Notes: a model not told the origin generated them from the letters alone. A stretch of 64,000 bases of DNA from Tigheibacillus halophilus (GCF_042683165.1 NZ_JBHUIZ010000003.1:248001-312000); one strand, 5' to 3'; positions 1-8,532 are shown, numbered from the stretch's first letter. Numbers and translations are program-made.

Positions 1-1
1 A

Positions 2-2305
2 AAGCAAAAAGATATACAAGAAAAACATTTGCATTTGGAAAAACTCCAGCATGCACTTCCTGCACTAAAAGACTATCAAATAGCCAGGAAGCAATTGCAA
101 AAAATGGCCGGTGCGCCTTCATTTCCGCAAGAAGGGGTAAAACGCTTGACAGCATTGAAGGACAGATTGTTGCCCATTCAAAGTGAGCTATCGGTACTTG
201 AAAAAAATAGGAAGGCTGATCTTCATGAAATTCGCACCCTCAAAGAAAAAATAAAAGACTTTCCCCAAAAACAAGTTGAGGGGCTTCAACACGATTACAT
301 ACAGTTTCAGCAACGTCAAATAGAAATAACGCAATGTAAACAGTTAATACAAGCAGATACGATCGGATTAAAAACAACCCTGGCGGATCTGGATATTGGT
401 CTTTCCATCGAAGATGCAACGAAAATGCATTTGCCATTTCATATTGAGAAAACATGGGAGCAGCTAAAAAATGACCATGAAAAATCAGTGATGGAACAAG
501 AAAATGTTGCCAAAGAAAAACGATATTTGGACGAGCAGCAATCTTACCTGGAGACACAGCTTCAGGACCTGCAAGCGGAATTGTTGTCCAGAGATAAACG
601 CGCAGCCTTGGAACAGGAACAAAAAGCTTATCAGGAGTATGGAGGCCTGGAGACGACTGCAGCCGGTTCAGATCAGAAGGGATCTGAATGGACACAATTA
701 CTGCTTCGAGGGGCTAAAAAATCCAAAACTTATTTATACCTGAGTCTGATGATTTGTATTGCTTTCTTGGCTTGTGCGGTTATGACGGAACAGATTGGCT
801 TTGCGGTTGCTGCAGCAGGAAGTGTATTGTTTGGAATCATTCAATGGAACTGGCAAAAAAATAACAGTATCTCTATAGAGAAAATAATGAACGAAATTCA
901 GGCAGGAACGGATAAACAAACCGTTTCAAAGGAAGCGTACCAATATGGAAAATATTTATTGGACGTGGACGATCAAAATCTGCAAGATGCAGAGTCTCTA
1001 TATGAGAAAATTAAAGAATTGGATATCCAGCTAATCAGGTGGAAGGAAAGTGAAAGACTTATACAGCAGCAAAAAGGACAAATCGTTTCAAGAGTGGAAG
1101 AGCAAATGAAACAGTATCCTTTTCTGAGCCATGTCGATCTCTCTTCTTGGCTGTCGCTATACCATGCGTGCAAAAATGCCCAGCGCATCGCTAAAGAAAT
1201 TGAAAAACAAAAAATGAAATTAACACAGCTGCGCGGCTTAGATAATGATTTTCACCAAGGTCTTGCATCGTTTTTCCGAAAAATGAATTGGGGCTCAGAT
1301 AATAGCGAAAAAAACGAAGATAAATCGGTTGAAACGCTCATGAAGAGAATAGTTGAGGCAGAAAAGCAGTTTCACGGATGGCAGCAGCGAGTGTCTGACA
1401 TTGACAAGGCGCTCGAAAAAAATGATGCTTCCAAGGAGACGCTGGAGGAGGAAATGACTGTATATCAATCTGAAATGAAACGCTTATTCCAAACAGCCCA
1501 GGTAGAGGATGAGGAAGCATATTATAAAGCTGCTGAACAATCACAGTCATATGAAAACCTCAAAAAGGAAAGCCAGCGTTTACGAAAGCAATTTTCCATA
1601 TCTTTTCATGATGAGGAATGGGAACAACTTGCCCAGGATATTCCGCAGCAAAGTGAACTGGCTTGGGATTATGATCAAACAGGTAAATTGTTAAACGAAC
1701 TGGAGCAAAAAATGGTGAAATATCGCAAAGACCATGCCAAAGTCCAGGCAGAATTGTCACAGATGGAGGGTGCACAAGCCCATTCCGCATTGTTCCACCA
1801 GTCACAAATGCATCAAGACAAGGTAAAAGAATTGGCCAGGCAATGGTCCATTACAAAAATGGCTAAAGAAATGCTGGAGGAGACAAAACGAAGTTTCCGG
1901 GATAAACATATTGATCAGGTGATGGCACAGACCTCGATCTATTTTAAAGAATTGACAGGCAATGCATACGAAAGAGTAATTGCACCAAGCGGCAAACAGC
2001 CTTTTTCAGTGGAAAGCTGTGGAAAAACTGTTTACACAGTCAGTGAGCTATCCAAAGGTACGATGGATCAGCTGTATGTTTCTCTGCGGCTGGCTATCAG
2101 TGAAGTAATCAGTGGGGAAAATCCTCTGCCATTTTTAGTTGATGATGGTTTCGTCCATTTTGACATGCTACGTAATAAAAGGATGATGGGGATCCTGAAA
2201 AAAATGGCCGACAGAAGGCAAATCATTCTTTTTTCTTGCAGAATATACCGCTCCGTTCAGGAACATGAAAATGTCATTGAACTGTCGACTCCCGTTCGCA
2301 TTTGA
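2..2305 (+). CDS. yhaN: YhaN-like SMC/SbcC-type ATPase, 5' end cut by window
   Basis: C-terminal ~767 residues of a long coiled-coil ATPase; the frame is open to the left edge, so the start and the N-terminal Walker A lie outside. The visible part is mostly heptad-like coiled coil, interrupted near 235-275 by two hydrophobic stretches that could span the membrane, as in B. subtilis YhaN. The end carries the ABC/SMC closing motifs: a signature-like LSKGTMDQLYVSLRLA and a Walker B PFLVDDGFVHFD, then a D-loop-like region. B. subtilis YhaN is about 960 residues, so roughly 200 are missing here. It is normally encoded after yhaO, an SbcD-type nuclease, which suggests a YhaO/YhaN DNA end-processing pair; yhaO is not visible. 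Family call firm, biochemical role inferred from SbcCD. Confidence 0.85.
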   Translation, partial: KQKDIQEKHLHLEKLQHALPALKDYQIARKQLQKMAGAPSFPQEGVKRLTALKDRLLPIQSELSVLEKNRKADLHEIRTLKEKIKDFPQKQVEGLQHDYIQFQQRQIEITQCKQLIQADTIGLKTTLADLDIGLSIEDATKMHLPFHIEKTWEQLKNDHEKSVMEQENVAKEKRYLDEQQSYLETQLQDLQAELLSRDKRAALEQEQKAYQEYGGLETTAAGSDQKGSEWTQLLLRGAKKSKTYLYLSLMICIAFLACAVMTEQIGFAVAAAGSVLFGIIQWNWQKNNSISIEKIMNEIQAGTDKQTVSKEAYQYGKYLLDVDDQNLQDAESLYEKIKELDIQLIRWKESERLIQQQKGQIVSRVEEQMKQYPFLSHVDLSSWLSLYHACKNAQRIAKEIEKQKMKLTQLRGLDNDFHQGLASFFRKMNWGSDNSEKNEDKSVETLMKRIVEAEKQFHGWQQRVSDIDKALEKNDASKETLEEEMTVYQSEMKRLFQTAQVEDEEAYYKAAEQSQSYENLKKESQRLRKQFSISFHDEEWEQLAQDIPQQSELAWDYDQTGKLLNELEQKMVKYRKDHAKVQAELSQMEGAQAHSALFHQSQMHQDKVKELARQWSITKMAKEMLEETKRSFRDKHIDQVMAQTSIYFKELTGNAYERVIAPSGKQPFSVESCGKTVYTVSELSKGTMDQLYVSLRLAISEVISGENPLPFLVDDGFVHFDMLRNKRMMGILKKMADRRQIILFSCRIYRSVQEHENVIELSTPVRI

Positions 2306-2719
2306 CTGAAATCCATGGTAAACTAGTTTCGTATAAATGAATGTGAAACGTTATTCAGTGTCTTTTTCACTGAATATTAAAGGAACAAAGAAACTAATGG
2401 TCAACATCTATTGCAACCTTTACGACCTGTATCTTACTGGTTTCGTGTTGCGCTTTTCCCTTCAAAGGCTTGGTTTAAATTAAATGTATAGTGGGAGTTT
2501 TACAGCGCGAGAAGGATGAGAGGTTGCACATTTCTTGTTGGTTAAGATTCTACCCCTGTGTGTACGTCTGCAATGCAAATAGCATTCTTTTGCCGGCAAC
2601 AGTTTCCTGAGGGAGATTATTTTCATTGATAACGCGTGGGGGAACGGGTTAGAATATGGCTAAGTAAAGAAATTGCAATAGATTGCAGTGTATGATAATA
2701 GCAGTTGGAGGGACTTCCA
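2306..2719. other. Intergenic 414 bp, yhaN to gbsR-like gene
   Basis: No convincing gene. It holds an 8-bp-stem hairpin (ATTCAGTG/CACTGAAT, 2353-2375) that may end yhaN transcription although it lacks a long T-run. The last 40 bp before the next gene contain TATGAT-like -10 elements (about 2691-2696) without a good -35. Confidence 0.5.
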
Positions 2720-3286
2720 TTGCCTGACAAACAGATGGAAAAAGAATGGGAAATATACGAAGATACAATTGAAAAATTTGTCCAGGTTATTGCGAAAAAC
2801 ATGAACCTGTACGGCATCACTTCATCAGTTGGGAGACTATACGGCACATTGTATTTTGCTGACGAACCGATGACACTAGATGATATGCGTGATGCCTTGG
2901 AAATGAGCAAGACCAGTATGTCGACTGGCGTTCGCGCGCTATCTGAAATGAAAATGGTTGAATCGACATTTAAAAAAGGAGTACGGAAAGATCTCTATCA
3001 GACAGAAGAAGACTGGTATAAATCATTTACTTCCTTGTTTGGGCATCGTTGGCGCCAATATACTGAAACTAATATTGAAGAGGCGGAAGAAGCGATCGAT
3101 ATTCTGAAAAAAATACAGGGAAGGACAAGCGATCCGTTATTGAAAGAGAAAATCGAAGAAGACTTCAATAGGCTTTATTACGCGATGAATTATTATAAAT
3201 GGCTGATGCAATTTATCCAAATAATCGAATCTGGAAAGATTTTTGAATACATCCCTAAATATGATACACGACTGGATAAAGATTGA
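2720..3286 (+). CDS. GbsR/OpcR-family transcriptional regulator (first copy)
   Basis: 188-residue MarR-like winged-helix protein of the GbsR family, which controls choline/glycine betaine genes in Bacillus. The helix-turn-helix lies around residues 50-95, with TLDDMRDALEMSKTSMSTGVRAL as helix pair and KKGVRKDLY in the wing; the same pattern recurs in the second copy at 7513-7998. The C-terminal helices (about 105-188) would form the dimer/effector part. Start: TTG at 2720, because GGAGGG at 2707-2712 sits 7 nt upstream; the TTG at 2705 overlaps that Shine-Dalgarno. It is flanked by yhaN and yhaM with no osmoprotectant gene adjacent, so its targets are unknown. Family confident; a role in osmoregulation is inference. 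Confidence 0.8.
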   Translation: MPDKQMEKEWEIYEDTIEKFVQVIAKNMNLYGITSSVGRLYGTLYFADEPMTLDDMRDALEMSKTSMSTGVRALSEMKMVESTFKKGVRKDLYQTEEDWYKSFTSLFGHRWRQYTETNIEEAEEAIDILKKIQGRTSDPLLKEKIEEDFNRLYYAMNYYKWLMQFIQIIESGKIFEYIPKYDTRLDKD

Positions 3287-3328
3287 TCACTGTGTTCATG
3301 TTTTGTGAAAAGAAATGGGGGAGGATGC

Positions 3329-4318
3329 ATGCAAAAAGGAATCATGCAATATAAAATTGGCGATGCATTTGACGGTTTCATGATGATCAAGGAATCGGTG
3401 AAAGGATTAACTAGTAATGGAAAACCTTTTCTGACTTTAATTTTGCGGGATGTCTCAGGTCAAATCGAGGCAAAATTATGGGATGCGACAGCGGAGGACA
3501 GTAAAGTCTATACAGCTGAACAGATTATCCATATCAAAGGGGAAGTCATTCAGTTTCGTGACAAAGCACAGTTGAAAATATTTGGCATTCGTCCGGCGCA
3601 GCCGGCAGATGGTGTCCGGGTAGCTGATTTTGTAGAAAAGGCTCCTGTTCCAATGGAAGAATTACAGGAAAAATTGACTGCAGCAATATTTGAAATGGAG
3701 AACCCTGCCTTGCAGCGAATTGTAAGGGCATTTATTAAAAAATATCAGGAGCCTCTCCTGCTTTACCCGGCTGCGACCAAGAACCACCATGAGTATGCCT
3801 CAGGGCTTGCACATCATATTGTGAGCATGCTTGCGATTGCCCGCGAGCTTTCACTGCTTTATCCTGATATCAATCGTGATCTGCTATATGCAGGCATCAT
3901 TTTGCATGATATCGGAAAATTGAAGGAGCTTTCTTCTGTTGCTACTCCAACATATACTTTACCGGGCAAATTAATTGGACATATTCCAATAATGGTAGAA
4001 GAAATTGGCAAAGTTGCTGCAGAGCTGCAAATTGAGGGAGAAGAGGTTCTTATTTTGCAGCACATGGTGCTAAGCCATCACGGCAAAGCAGAATGGGGAA
4101 GTCCGAAGCCGCCACTTGTCAGAGAAGCTGAAATACTGCACTTTATTGATTTGATAGACGCAAAAATGAATATGTTGAATCGCGCCTTAAAAAATGTAAG
4201 GCCGGGGGAGTTTACAGAAAGGCTGTTTGCAATGGATAATCGATCATTTTACAAGCCACTGTTTGAAGCAGAGCGCCTTCCATCCCAAAAGCAAGAATTG
4301 AGCCACAATCATAACTAG
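3329..4318 (+). CDS. yhaM: 3'-5' exoribonuclease YhaM
   Basis: 329-residue homologue of B. subtilis YhaM, an Mn2+-dependent 3'-5' exonuclease acting on RNA and single-stranded DNA. An N-terminal OB-fold (about 10-90, with FLTLILRDVSGQIEAKLWDA) is followed by an HD domain: HH at 162-163 and the metal-binding HD pair at H193-D194 in LHDIGK, with a further histidine region near LSHHGK. Start is ATG 3329 after GGGGGAGG; the GTG at 3305 lies upstream of this Shine-Dalgarno and would add 8 residues not seen in YhaM. The stop codon lies inside a rho-independent terminator, so the gene is transcribed as a short unit. Confidence 0.93.
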   Translation: MQKGIMQYKIGDAFDGFMMIKESVKGLTSNGKPFLTLILRDVSGQIEAKLWDATAEDSKVYTAEQIIHIKGEVIQFRDKAQLKIFGIRPAQPADGVRVADFVEKAPVPMEELQEKLTAAIFEMENPALQRIVRAFIKKYQEPLLLYPAATKNHHEYASGLAHHIVSMLAIARELSLLYPDINRDLLYAGIILHDIGKLKELSSVATPTYTLPGKLIGHIPIMVEEIGKVAAELQIEGEEVLILQHMVLSHHGKAEWGSPKPPLVREAEILHFIDLIDAKMNMLNRALKNVRPGEFTERLFAMDNRSFYKPLFEAERLPSQKQELSHNHN

Positions 4319-4336
4319 TTGATTGGGCTCTTTTTT
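4300..4336 (+). terminator. Terminator overlapping the yhaM stop codon
   Basis: Stem GAGCC-A-CAATCA (4300-4311) pairs with TGATTG-GGCTC (4320-4330) with one bulged A, followed by six T. The UAG stop of yhaM is in the loop, so a terminating ribosome would cover the hairpin. Confidence 0.85.
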
Positions 4337-4432
4337 GTTAGATTGAAGTTGAATAAGCAATATGCCACAGCCGAGTGCCGGAAAAAAACGTTATTTGAAT
4401 GAATTATACGTTAGTCTTTTTTCATACTGCGA

Positions 4433-4462
4433 GTCATGGATTTGCAGCTTGTTTCATATACT
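4433..4462 (+). promoter_or_regulatory. Candidate SigE promoter of yhaL
   Basis: GTCATGGA (4433-4440), 14-nt spacer, CATATACT (4455-4462). This fits the SigE pattern of a GTCATATT-like -35 and a CATACANT-like -10, and predicts a start near 4470, about 25 nt before the yhaL ATG. Supported by yhaL being a sporulation gene in B. subtilis; not proven. Confidence 0.4.
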
Positions 4463-4494
4463 TAAATTAAAGAAGACGGACAAGGAGGGTGAAC

Positions 4495-4692
4495 ATGATA
4501 TTAGGCATGCCTTGGTGGATTTTCTTGATTGTGTTGTTGATTTTCCTGAGCGGGTATATGGCATTTCGTGCCATGCGGGCCGAAAAGCAGCTGGAACAGC
4601 AGTTTATTGAAAAAGAGGGCAATATCTATTTGCAGCGAATGGAAGATGAGAGACAGCGAAAGGCCGAAGATCATCGTGGAATTTCCAGTTGA
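4495..4692 (+). CDS. yhaL: Sporulation membrane protein YhaL
   Basis: 65-residue protein with one N-terminal membrane segment (about 5-27, PWWIFLIVLLIFLSGYMAF) and a charged cytoplasmic tail containing the family pattern QQFIEKEGNIYLQRMEDER. Size, pattern and position between yhaM and prsA match YhaL of B. subtilis, a mother-cell sporulation protein of unknown mechanism. Start ATG 4495 has AAGGAGGG (4482-4489) 5 nt upstream; the GTG at 4489 overlaps that site. Confidence 0.8.
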   Translation: MILGMPWWIFLIVLLIFLSGYMAFRAMRAEKQLEQQFIEKEGNIYLQRMEDERQRKAEDHRGISS

Positions 4693-4748
4693 GAGACGAA
4701 TAATGCTGAGAAAATAATGTAGATGGATTGTCTTCGGAGAAATTGCCG

Positions 4749-4782
4749 AAAAAAACCTGTCCAGCATGTGGACAGGTTTTTA
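4749..4782. terminator. Bidirectional terminator between yhaL and prsA
   Basis: Perfect 8-bp stem CCTGTCCA/TGGACAGG (4756-4763 and 4769-4776), A-run on the left and T-run on the right, so it can end both convergent genes. Confidence 0.9.
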
Positions 4783-4787
4783 CTTTA

Positions 4788-5678
4788 TTATTGGGCAGCC
4801 TTTGTTTGCTTATCTAGATCTTTAAACATATCTTTGAATTGCTTAATTTCAATTTTAATGTCTGCATCCTTCAGAATTTTGTTCAATTTTTCTTGTTGTT
4901 TGTCTGAAGGAAGCTTTTGGTTGCGGACATCATTTTTGATTTTGTCTTTATTATCTTCGAAAGAGCCCACATCATTTTCTGATTTACGAGTGTCCTCCAA
5001 TTTGATGATATGGTAGCCGTAATCAGATTTTACCGGTTTGCTGATCTCACCCTTTTTCATTTTGTAAGCAGCATCTTCGAATTGCGGCACCATGCTCCCA
5101 GCGGAGAACCATCCCAATTCGCCGCCTTTTTCAGCGGATGCAGTATCAGTGGAATACTTCTTAGCCAATTTAGCGAAGTCTTCTCCTTTATCAAGTTTCT
5201 TCTGGACATCTTTGGCGGTTTTTTCATCCTTTACAAGGATATGGCTTGCCTTCAAGTCTGTTTTCATGCGATTGTACTGTTCTTTCATTTCTTTATCGGT
5301 CACTTTGACGTTGGAGAAGATCGCTTTCTCCATCAGCAATGAGTTTTTCACTTGATTGCGGAAATCTTTCTCATCAGCGTAGCCTTGCTGTTGCAGATAG
5401 CCCTGGAACTGATCGCCCAGTTGATCTTTGATTGTTTTTACTTTCTTGTCCACTTCTTTATCACTGACATTATATTTGTCCCCAAGCACTTTGACGATGA
5501 CCATTTCCTGGAGGACATTTTCTCCATACTGGTCTTTCATTTTATTATAAAAATCTTCTTTTTTAATATCGCCAGCTTTGGTCTTGACGACGACATCGGG
5601 ATCTGATTTTCCTGAACTGCAAGCGGAAAGGGTGACAATTCCTGCGATAAGCATTACAGCGATCACTATTTTCTTCAT
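4788..5678 (-). CDS. prsA: Foldase lipoprotein PrsA
   Basis: 296-residue lipoprotein peptidyl-prolyl isomerase that folds exported proteins on the outer face of the membrane. Signal peptide 1-19 with lipobox LSAC and acylated Cys20. The N- and C-terminal chaperone regions flank a parvulin/PpiC domain at about 141-231 (KASHILVKDEKTAKDVQKK, GGELGWFSAGSMVPQFEDA, GYHIIKLED). Strong AGGAGTG ribosome binding site. Monocistronic and convergent with yhaL, as in B. subtilis. Confidence 0.97.
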   Translation of the reverse strand: MKKIVIAVMLIAGIVTLSACSSGKSDPDVVVKTKAGDIKKEDFYNKMKDQYGENVLQEMVIVKVLGDKYNVSDKEVDKKVKTIKDQLGDQFQGYLQQQGYADEKDFRNQVKNSLLMEKAIFSNVKVTDKEMKEQYNRMKTDLKASHILVKDEKTAKDVQKKLDKGEDFAKLAKKYSTDTASAEKGGELGWFSAGSMVPQFEDAAYKMKKGEISKPVKSDYGYHIIKLEDTRKSENDVGSFEDNKDKIKNDVRNQKLPSDKQQEKLNKILKDADIKIEIKQFKDMFKDLDKQTKAAQ

Positions 5679-5978
5679 GTAAACACTCCTAATCTGATGA
5701 TTACCTTAGTGGGTGCAGTGGGTTCATTCAATAATACAGCAAAATCACACAGGATCTTTGAAGAGTGATACGCTTTTTGCAACCGCATGAATACGGGTCA
5801 AGTTTGCCCAGAAGCGATCGCGTGCCAGAAAAAGCTTCACTTTCTTCCATCTTCAGGTGGTTTACTTTATTGTTGAACACAAGCATATGGTTAAATATAA
5901 CATATTTGCACGCTAAAAAAAATAATATGGTTGAAAGCGGTGTACAGATATTGAAAATTTTTCTTTATGTATACTTTG
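5679..5978. other. Intergenic 300 bp upstream of prsA
   Basis: AT-rich. It should carry the prsA promoter on the minus strand; a TATTAT -10 candidate lies about 60 nt before the start, but I see no good -35. No other gene is supported; the plus-strand frame here has no ribosome binding site and no family features. Confidence 0.4.
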
Positions 5979-6164
5979 CTAATTTGCCGTGTTTAATACA
6001 TCGATATACGATGTTACCAGCATAATCAAAATCATGATGTTGGTGAAGCGCAGTACACCGTTTTGTTTTGTTGATTTAATACCCATACGCAAGCAAAAAC
6101 GCAGCATAAGGAAATTGAAAACAAGAAAAATGAATAGCCCATACACGGGAAAAACAATTGCCAT
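5979..6164 (-). CDS. Small two-helix membrane protein at the yhaK position
   Basis: 61 residues, almost entirely hydrophobic: membrane segments at about 3-25 and 40-57 with a basic cytoplasmic-type loop (RMGIKSTKQNGVLR) between. A very strong ribosome binding site (AAGGGGGG, 5 nt before ATG) argues that it is translated. It sits between prsA and yhaJ, where B. subtilis has yhaK, but I do not recall that sequence well enough to assign it. Confidence 0.55.
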   Translation of the reverse strand: MAIVFPVYGLFIFLVFNFLMLRFCLRMGIKSTKQNGVLRFTNIMILIMLVTSYIDVLNTAN

Positions 6165-6327
6165 TAATACCCCCCCTTACGCTCAAATAACTCATTCATC
6201 TAAAAACCATATGATCACTTTACCAGATTATCTGCATGTTGGGTAGGGGGGCGTTGCCTGCTGTATGGAGAGGGCTCATTCATATGAGGTGAGATGCAAC
6301 TGTCTGCCAACAACAAATTGAGACAAA

Positions 6328-6361
6328 AAAATGGAGGGAAGCCAGATGCTTCACTCCATTT
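6328..6361 (-). terminator. Terminator of yhaJ
   Basis: On the minus strand AAATGGAG-T-GAAGC pairs with GCTTC-CC-TCCATTT and is followed by a T-run. It overlaps the last codons of yhaJ. Confidence 0.6.
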
Positions 6362-6893
6362 CTGTCAATATATCAAAGTCGTGTGGGCCGTTTTCGACAA
6401 ATGATTTTTTAGGTGCTTTTGAAATATGGGCGACAAATAAGAAATCGATAAATGAAAACCCGATATGCGCGCTTGTGAATAATAAAATATACACATCATA
6501 ATCTACGAAAAGATAACTGGCGAGCATTCCGGGAAAGGTAATAAAAAGGGTTGGCGCCAGTGCAATCGCTATCGACATCCGCTTGGATAAAAATTGCTGT
6601 GTATAGGCCAACGATGGCAGCAGCAAGCTTCTCGCACGGTATTTTTTTAGATTAATACGTTTTTTAACCAAAATTAATGGTAAAATATGCATACAGGCGT
6701 GCACAATCGGCAGGAGCAGTATTGCCGCAATAAAACCAATCATACCGATTTCTTTGACGGCATGTGTGCCGTGCATAATGGAAACAGGTACATACAGGAT
6801 AATGAAAGACAGCAGACCAGTCAAAAATGAAATGAAATATAATCTGTGCAGCCCATATTGTTTCGTTACATTGATAGATTTCCAACAGTTCAT
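6351..6893 (-). CDS. yhaJ: YhaJ-like DUF3267 membrane protein
   Basis: 180-residue protein with about four membrane segments (near 15-35, 50-75, 105-130, 132-155). It resembles DUF3267, a family described as putative membrane zincins. The histidine-containing helix reads HACMHILP, so the glutamate of an HExxH motif is missing and proteolysis is unlikely. ATG 6893 is chosen because AAGGAG lies 11 nt upstream; the GTG at 6905 overlaps that site. Position between prsA and yhaI supports YhaJ. Function unknown. Confidence 0.65.
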   Translation of the reverse strand: MNCWKSINVTKQYGLHRLYFISFLTGLLSFIILYVPVSIMHGTHAVKEIGMIGFIAAILLLPIVHACMHILPLILVKKRINLKKYRARSLLLPSLAYTQQFLSKRMSIAIALAPTLFITFPGMLASYLFVDYDVYILLFTSAHIGFSFIDFLFVAHISKAPKKSFVENGPHDFDILTEME

Positions 6894-7061
6894 TTTTGCG
6901 GTCACTCCTTAGATGTGATTTAAATCCTTAGATGATAGTAGTACGTTTGCAAGGAAAAATCAATAGTTTTTTATCCACTTTTTTCGACACTTGAAAAATT
7001 GTTAATTTCTAATTTTTTAAAGGGGTCTTACAGTAGCATAAAAGTAGTATGGGGGGTGCAG

Positions 7062-7463
7062 ATGTTGCGGGCAAGTGAAGATGATCAGATTGCATTCCAT
7101 TTACAGCTCCTAATGAATATCATAGATTTCAGCCGTTACCCTTTTACAAAAATGATTATTGAAAACAGGGTCGGCAGGCAAACCTATCAGGACTTGATGG
7201 AAAAGCTGTACGAGCTTGAACAACAATATCAATACCAAAAAGAAGAAGGACTGCTTGATTATTCTTCTCTTTTGCAGGAGTTTACTGCGCATTTACCGCG
7301 GCAACTGACAGCAGAGGAGACGCTGGCAGCTTTGAAAGCTGAAAATATTTGCCCAATGCTGATCAGTGAGTTCTGCCAAATTATATTAGAAAAAGATGAC
7401 AGACTGAGCAGACTGCGTTCCAGAAAAAGAAAGCGCGTCATGAAAGAAGGAAGACGAAAATAA
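7062..7463 (+). CDS. yhaI: YhaI-like DUF1878 protein
   Basis: 133-residue soluble protein, helical, with a basic C-terminal tail (RLRSRKRKRVMKEGRRK). Resembles DUF1878/YhaI by sequence (NIIDFSRYPFTKMIIENRV) and by position next to yhaJ. Start ATG 7062 follows a GGGGGGTG site; the in-frame GTG/TTG codons upstream lack one. Divergent from yhaJ. No known function. Confidence 0.7.
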   Translation: MLRASEDDQIAFHLQLLMNIIDFSRYPFTKMIIENRVGRQTYQDLMEKLYELEQQYQYQKEEGLLDYSSLLQEFTAHLPRQLTAEETLAALKAENICPMLISEFCQIILEKDDRLSRLRSRKRKRVMKEGRRK

Positions 7464-7491
7464 ACTCCTGTACTGGTTGTACAGGAGTTTT
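7464..7491. terminator. Bidirectional terminator, yhaI and gbsR-like gene
   Basis: Perfect 10-bp stem ACTCCTGTAC/GTACAGGAGT with a 5-nt loop, T-run to the right and A-rich flank to the left, between convergent genes. Confidence 0.85.
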
Positions 7492-7512
7492 CGGCTTCAC
7501 GTTGCAACAAAA

Positions 7513-7998
7513 TCAGCCCTCTTTCATCTCTTTAAAGAAATCTGCGACATGCTGGTGGAATTCAATAATATAATCCAGCCGTTCGGAGAAATTGGCGTAC
7601 GAATGTAAATTAACAGGAGTTTCTATTTTGCTGTAGTCATCTTTAATTTGTTTCAATACTGTTTGCTGGTGGACGAGAGCATCTATCCATTTATTTGTGT
7701 AAGAGCTGATGAAAAGGTTGAACAACTGCGCATTTGCCTCATAAACATCCTTTCGAACGCCTTTTACCCATACTCTGCTTACCAGATTTAAATCGGCGAG
7801 GGCACGGATAGACGTGCTCATCGACGTTTTGCTTTTGCCGAGTGCCTCACTCATTTCATCGAGTGTCATGGTTTTCCCAGTTAAATACATATACGCGAAT
7901 AGACGTGCTTCCAATGGGTTCAAGTCAAACAATTCAATGGTCTTCGCAAATTCTACGATAATTTTCTTTGTGGCATTTTCCATGTCCCGAGTCGTCAT
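7513..7998 (-). CDS. GbsR-family regulator divergent from opuA
   Basis: 161-residue winged-helix regulator of the GbsR/OpcR family. The helix-turn-helix is at about 30-80 (TLDEMSEALGKSKTSMSTSIRAL, VKGVRKDVY). Clearly paralogous to the protein at 2720-3286 but shorter at both ends. ATG 7998 has an AGGAGG site. It is divergent from the OpuA operon with a palindrome in between, which makes it the probable local regulator (inference). GbsR-type proteins repress choline/betaine genes and respond to choline or betaine in Bacillus. It occupies the place of scoC/hpr between yhaI and yhaH of B. subtilis. Confidence 0.82.
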   Translation of the reverse strand: MTTRDMENATKKIIVEFAKTIELFDLNPLEARLFAYMYLTGKTMTLDEMSEALGKSKTSMSTSIRALADLNLVSRVWVKGVRKDVYEANAQLFNLFISSYTNKWIDALVHQQTVLKQIKDDYSKIETPVNLHSYANFSERLDYIIEFHQHVADFFKEMKEG

Positions 7999-8119
7999 GA
8001 TTGCCTCCTAAAACATTGGTATTTCAAGGTTACAATATATTCCCAAAAATCTCCAAAGGATCATTGGTCAGTATTTGAAAGCAAAATGGAGTATTTAAAA
8101 GGAAATACACTGATAAATT

Positions 8120-8139
8120 TGTACAGTTTAAACTGTACA
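8120..8139. promoter_or_regulatory. 20-bp perfect palindrome, candidate GbsR-type operator
   Basis: TGTACAGTTTAAACTGTACA is exactly self-complementary over 20 bp, lies between the divergent regulator and opuA, and is 16 bp upstream of a TTGACG -35 hexamer. The half-site is AACTGTACA. Confidence 0.6.
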
Positions 8140-8155
8140 TAAAATATAAACGAAA

Positions 8156-8186
8156 TTGACGGTTTATAAAGTTTGAAAAGTACAAT
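8156..8186 (+). promoter_or_regulatory. Candidate opuA promoter
   Basis: TTGACG (8156-8161), 19-nt spacer, TACAAT (8181-8186). A second option is TTTGAA-N17-TATATA (8172-8200). Both place the start near 8190-8210 and leave a long leader. Confidence 0.4.
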
Positions 8187-8532
8187 GGAAACATTATATA
8201 GTTAATTGGCGGAAGGATTTACGACCAGTACGTTTAAATGAATAAGGTGCGGAAATGCAATAGGGCCTTGCTTAGCAGATGGTCTTTTGATGATAAGCCG
8301 GTTTTACCGGTTTTATGCATTTATCAAGTACTACCATTATCAACAGGGTTGGTAAGGGAAATTTATGCAGTAAGTCTTGAATCACAGTTCTTACAGGGCA
8401 GCAGATTGTCTCATTGCTTGTTTGCAGTTTTTCTACGATAAGTACAACGGAGACCTTCTCTAAGCGTGCCTGTGAAAAACAAGTGCTTTTTGTGCTTACT
8501 CGCATATAAGAAGCGAACGAAAGGGTGAAGAC

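Larger units (their letters stand above)
7999..8532. other. Regulatory intergenic 534 bp between gbsR-like gene and opuAA
   Basis: Contains the palindrome at 8120-8139 and a promoter candidate at 8156-8186, then about 330 nt of leader. The leader has a short GCCGGTTTTACCGG-type hairpin near 8297-8312 but no riboswitch I can recognise. A 67-codon frame at 8238-8441 has no ribosome binding site and no family features. Confidence 0.5.

Noticed and set aside
8238..8441. 67-codon frame in the opuA leader
   Set aside because: ATG without a ribosome binding site and no protein features; a leader peptide is not excluded but not supported.
8200..8532. Possible c-di-AMP (ydaO-type) riboswitch in the long opuA leader
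   Set aside because: I could not find the conserved core elements of that class; only a short GC-rich hairpin is visible.
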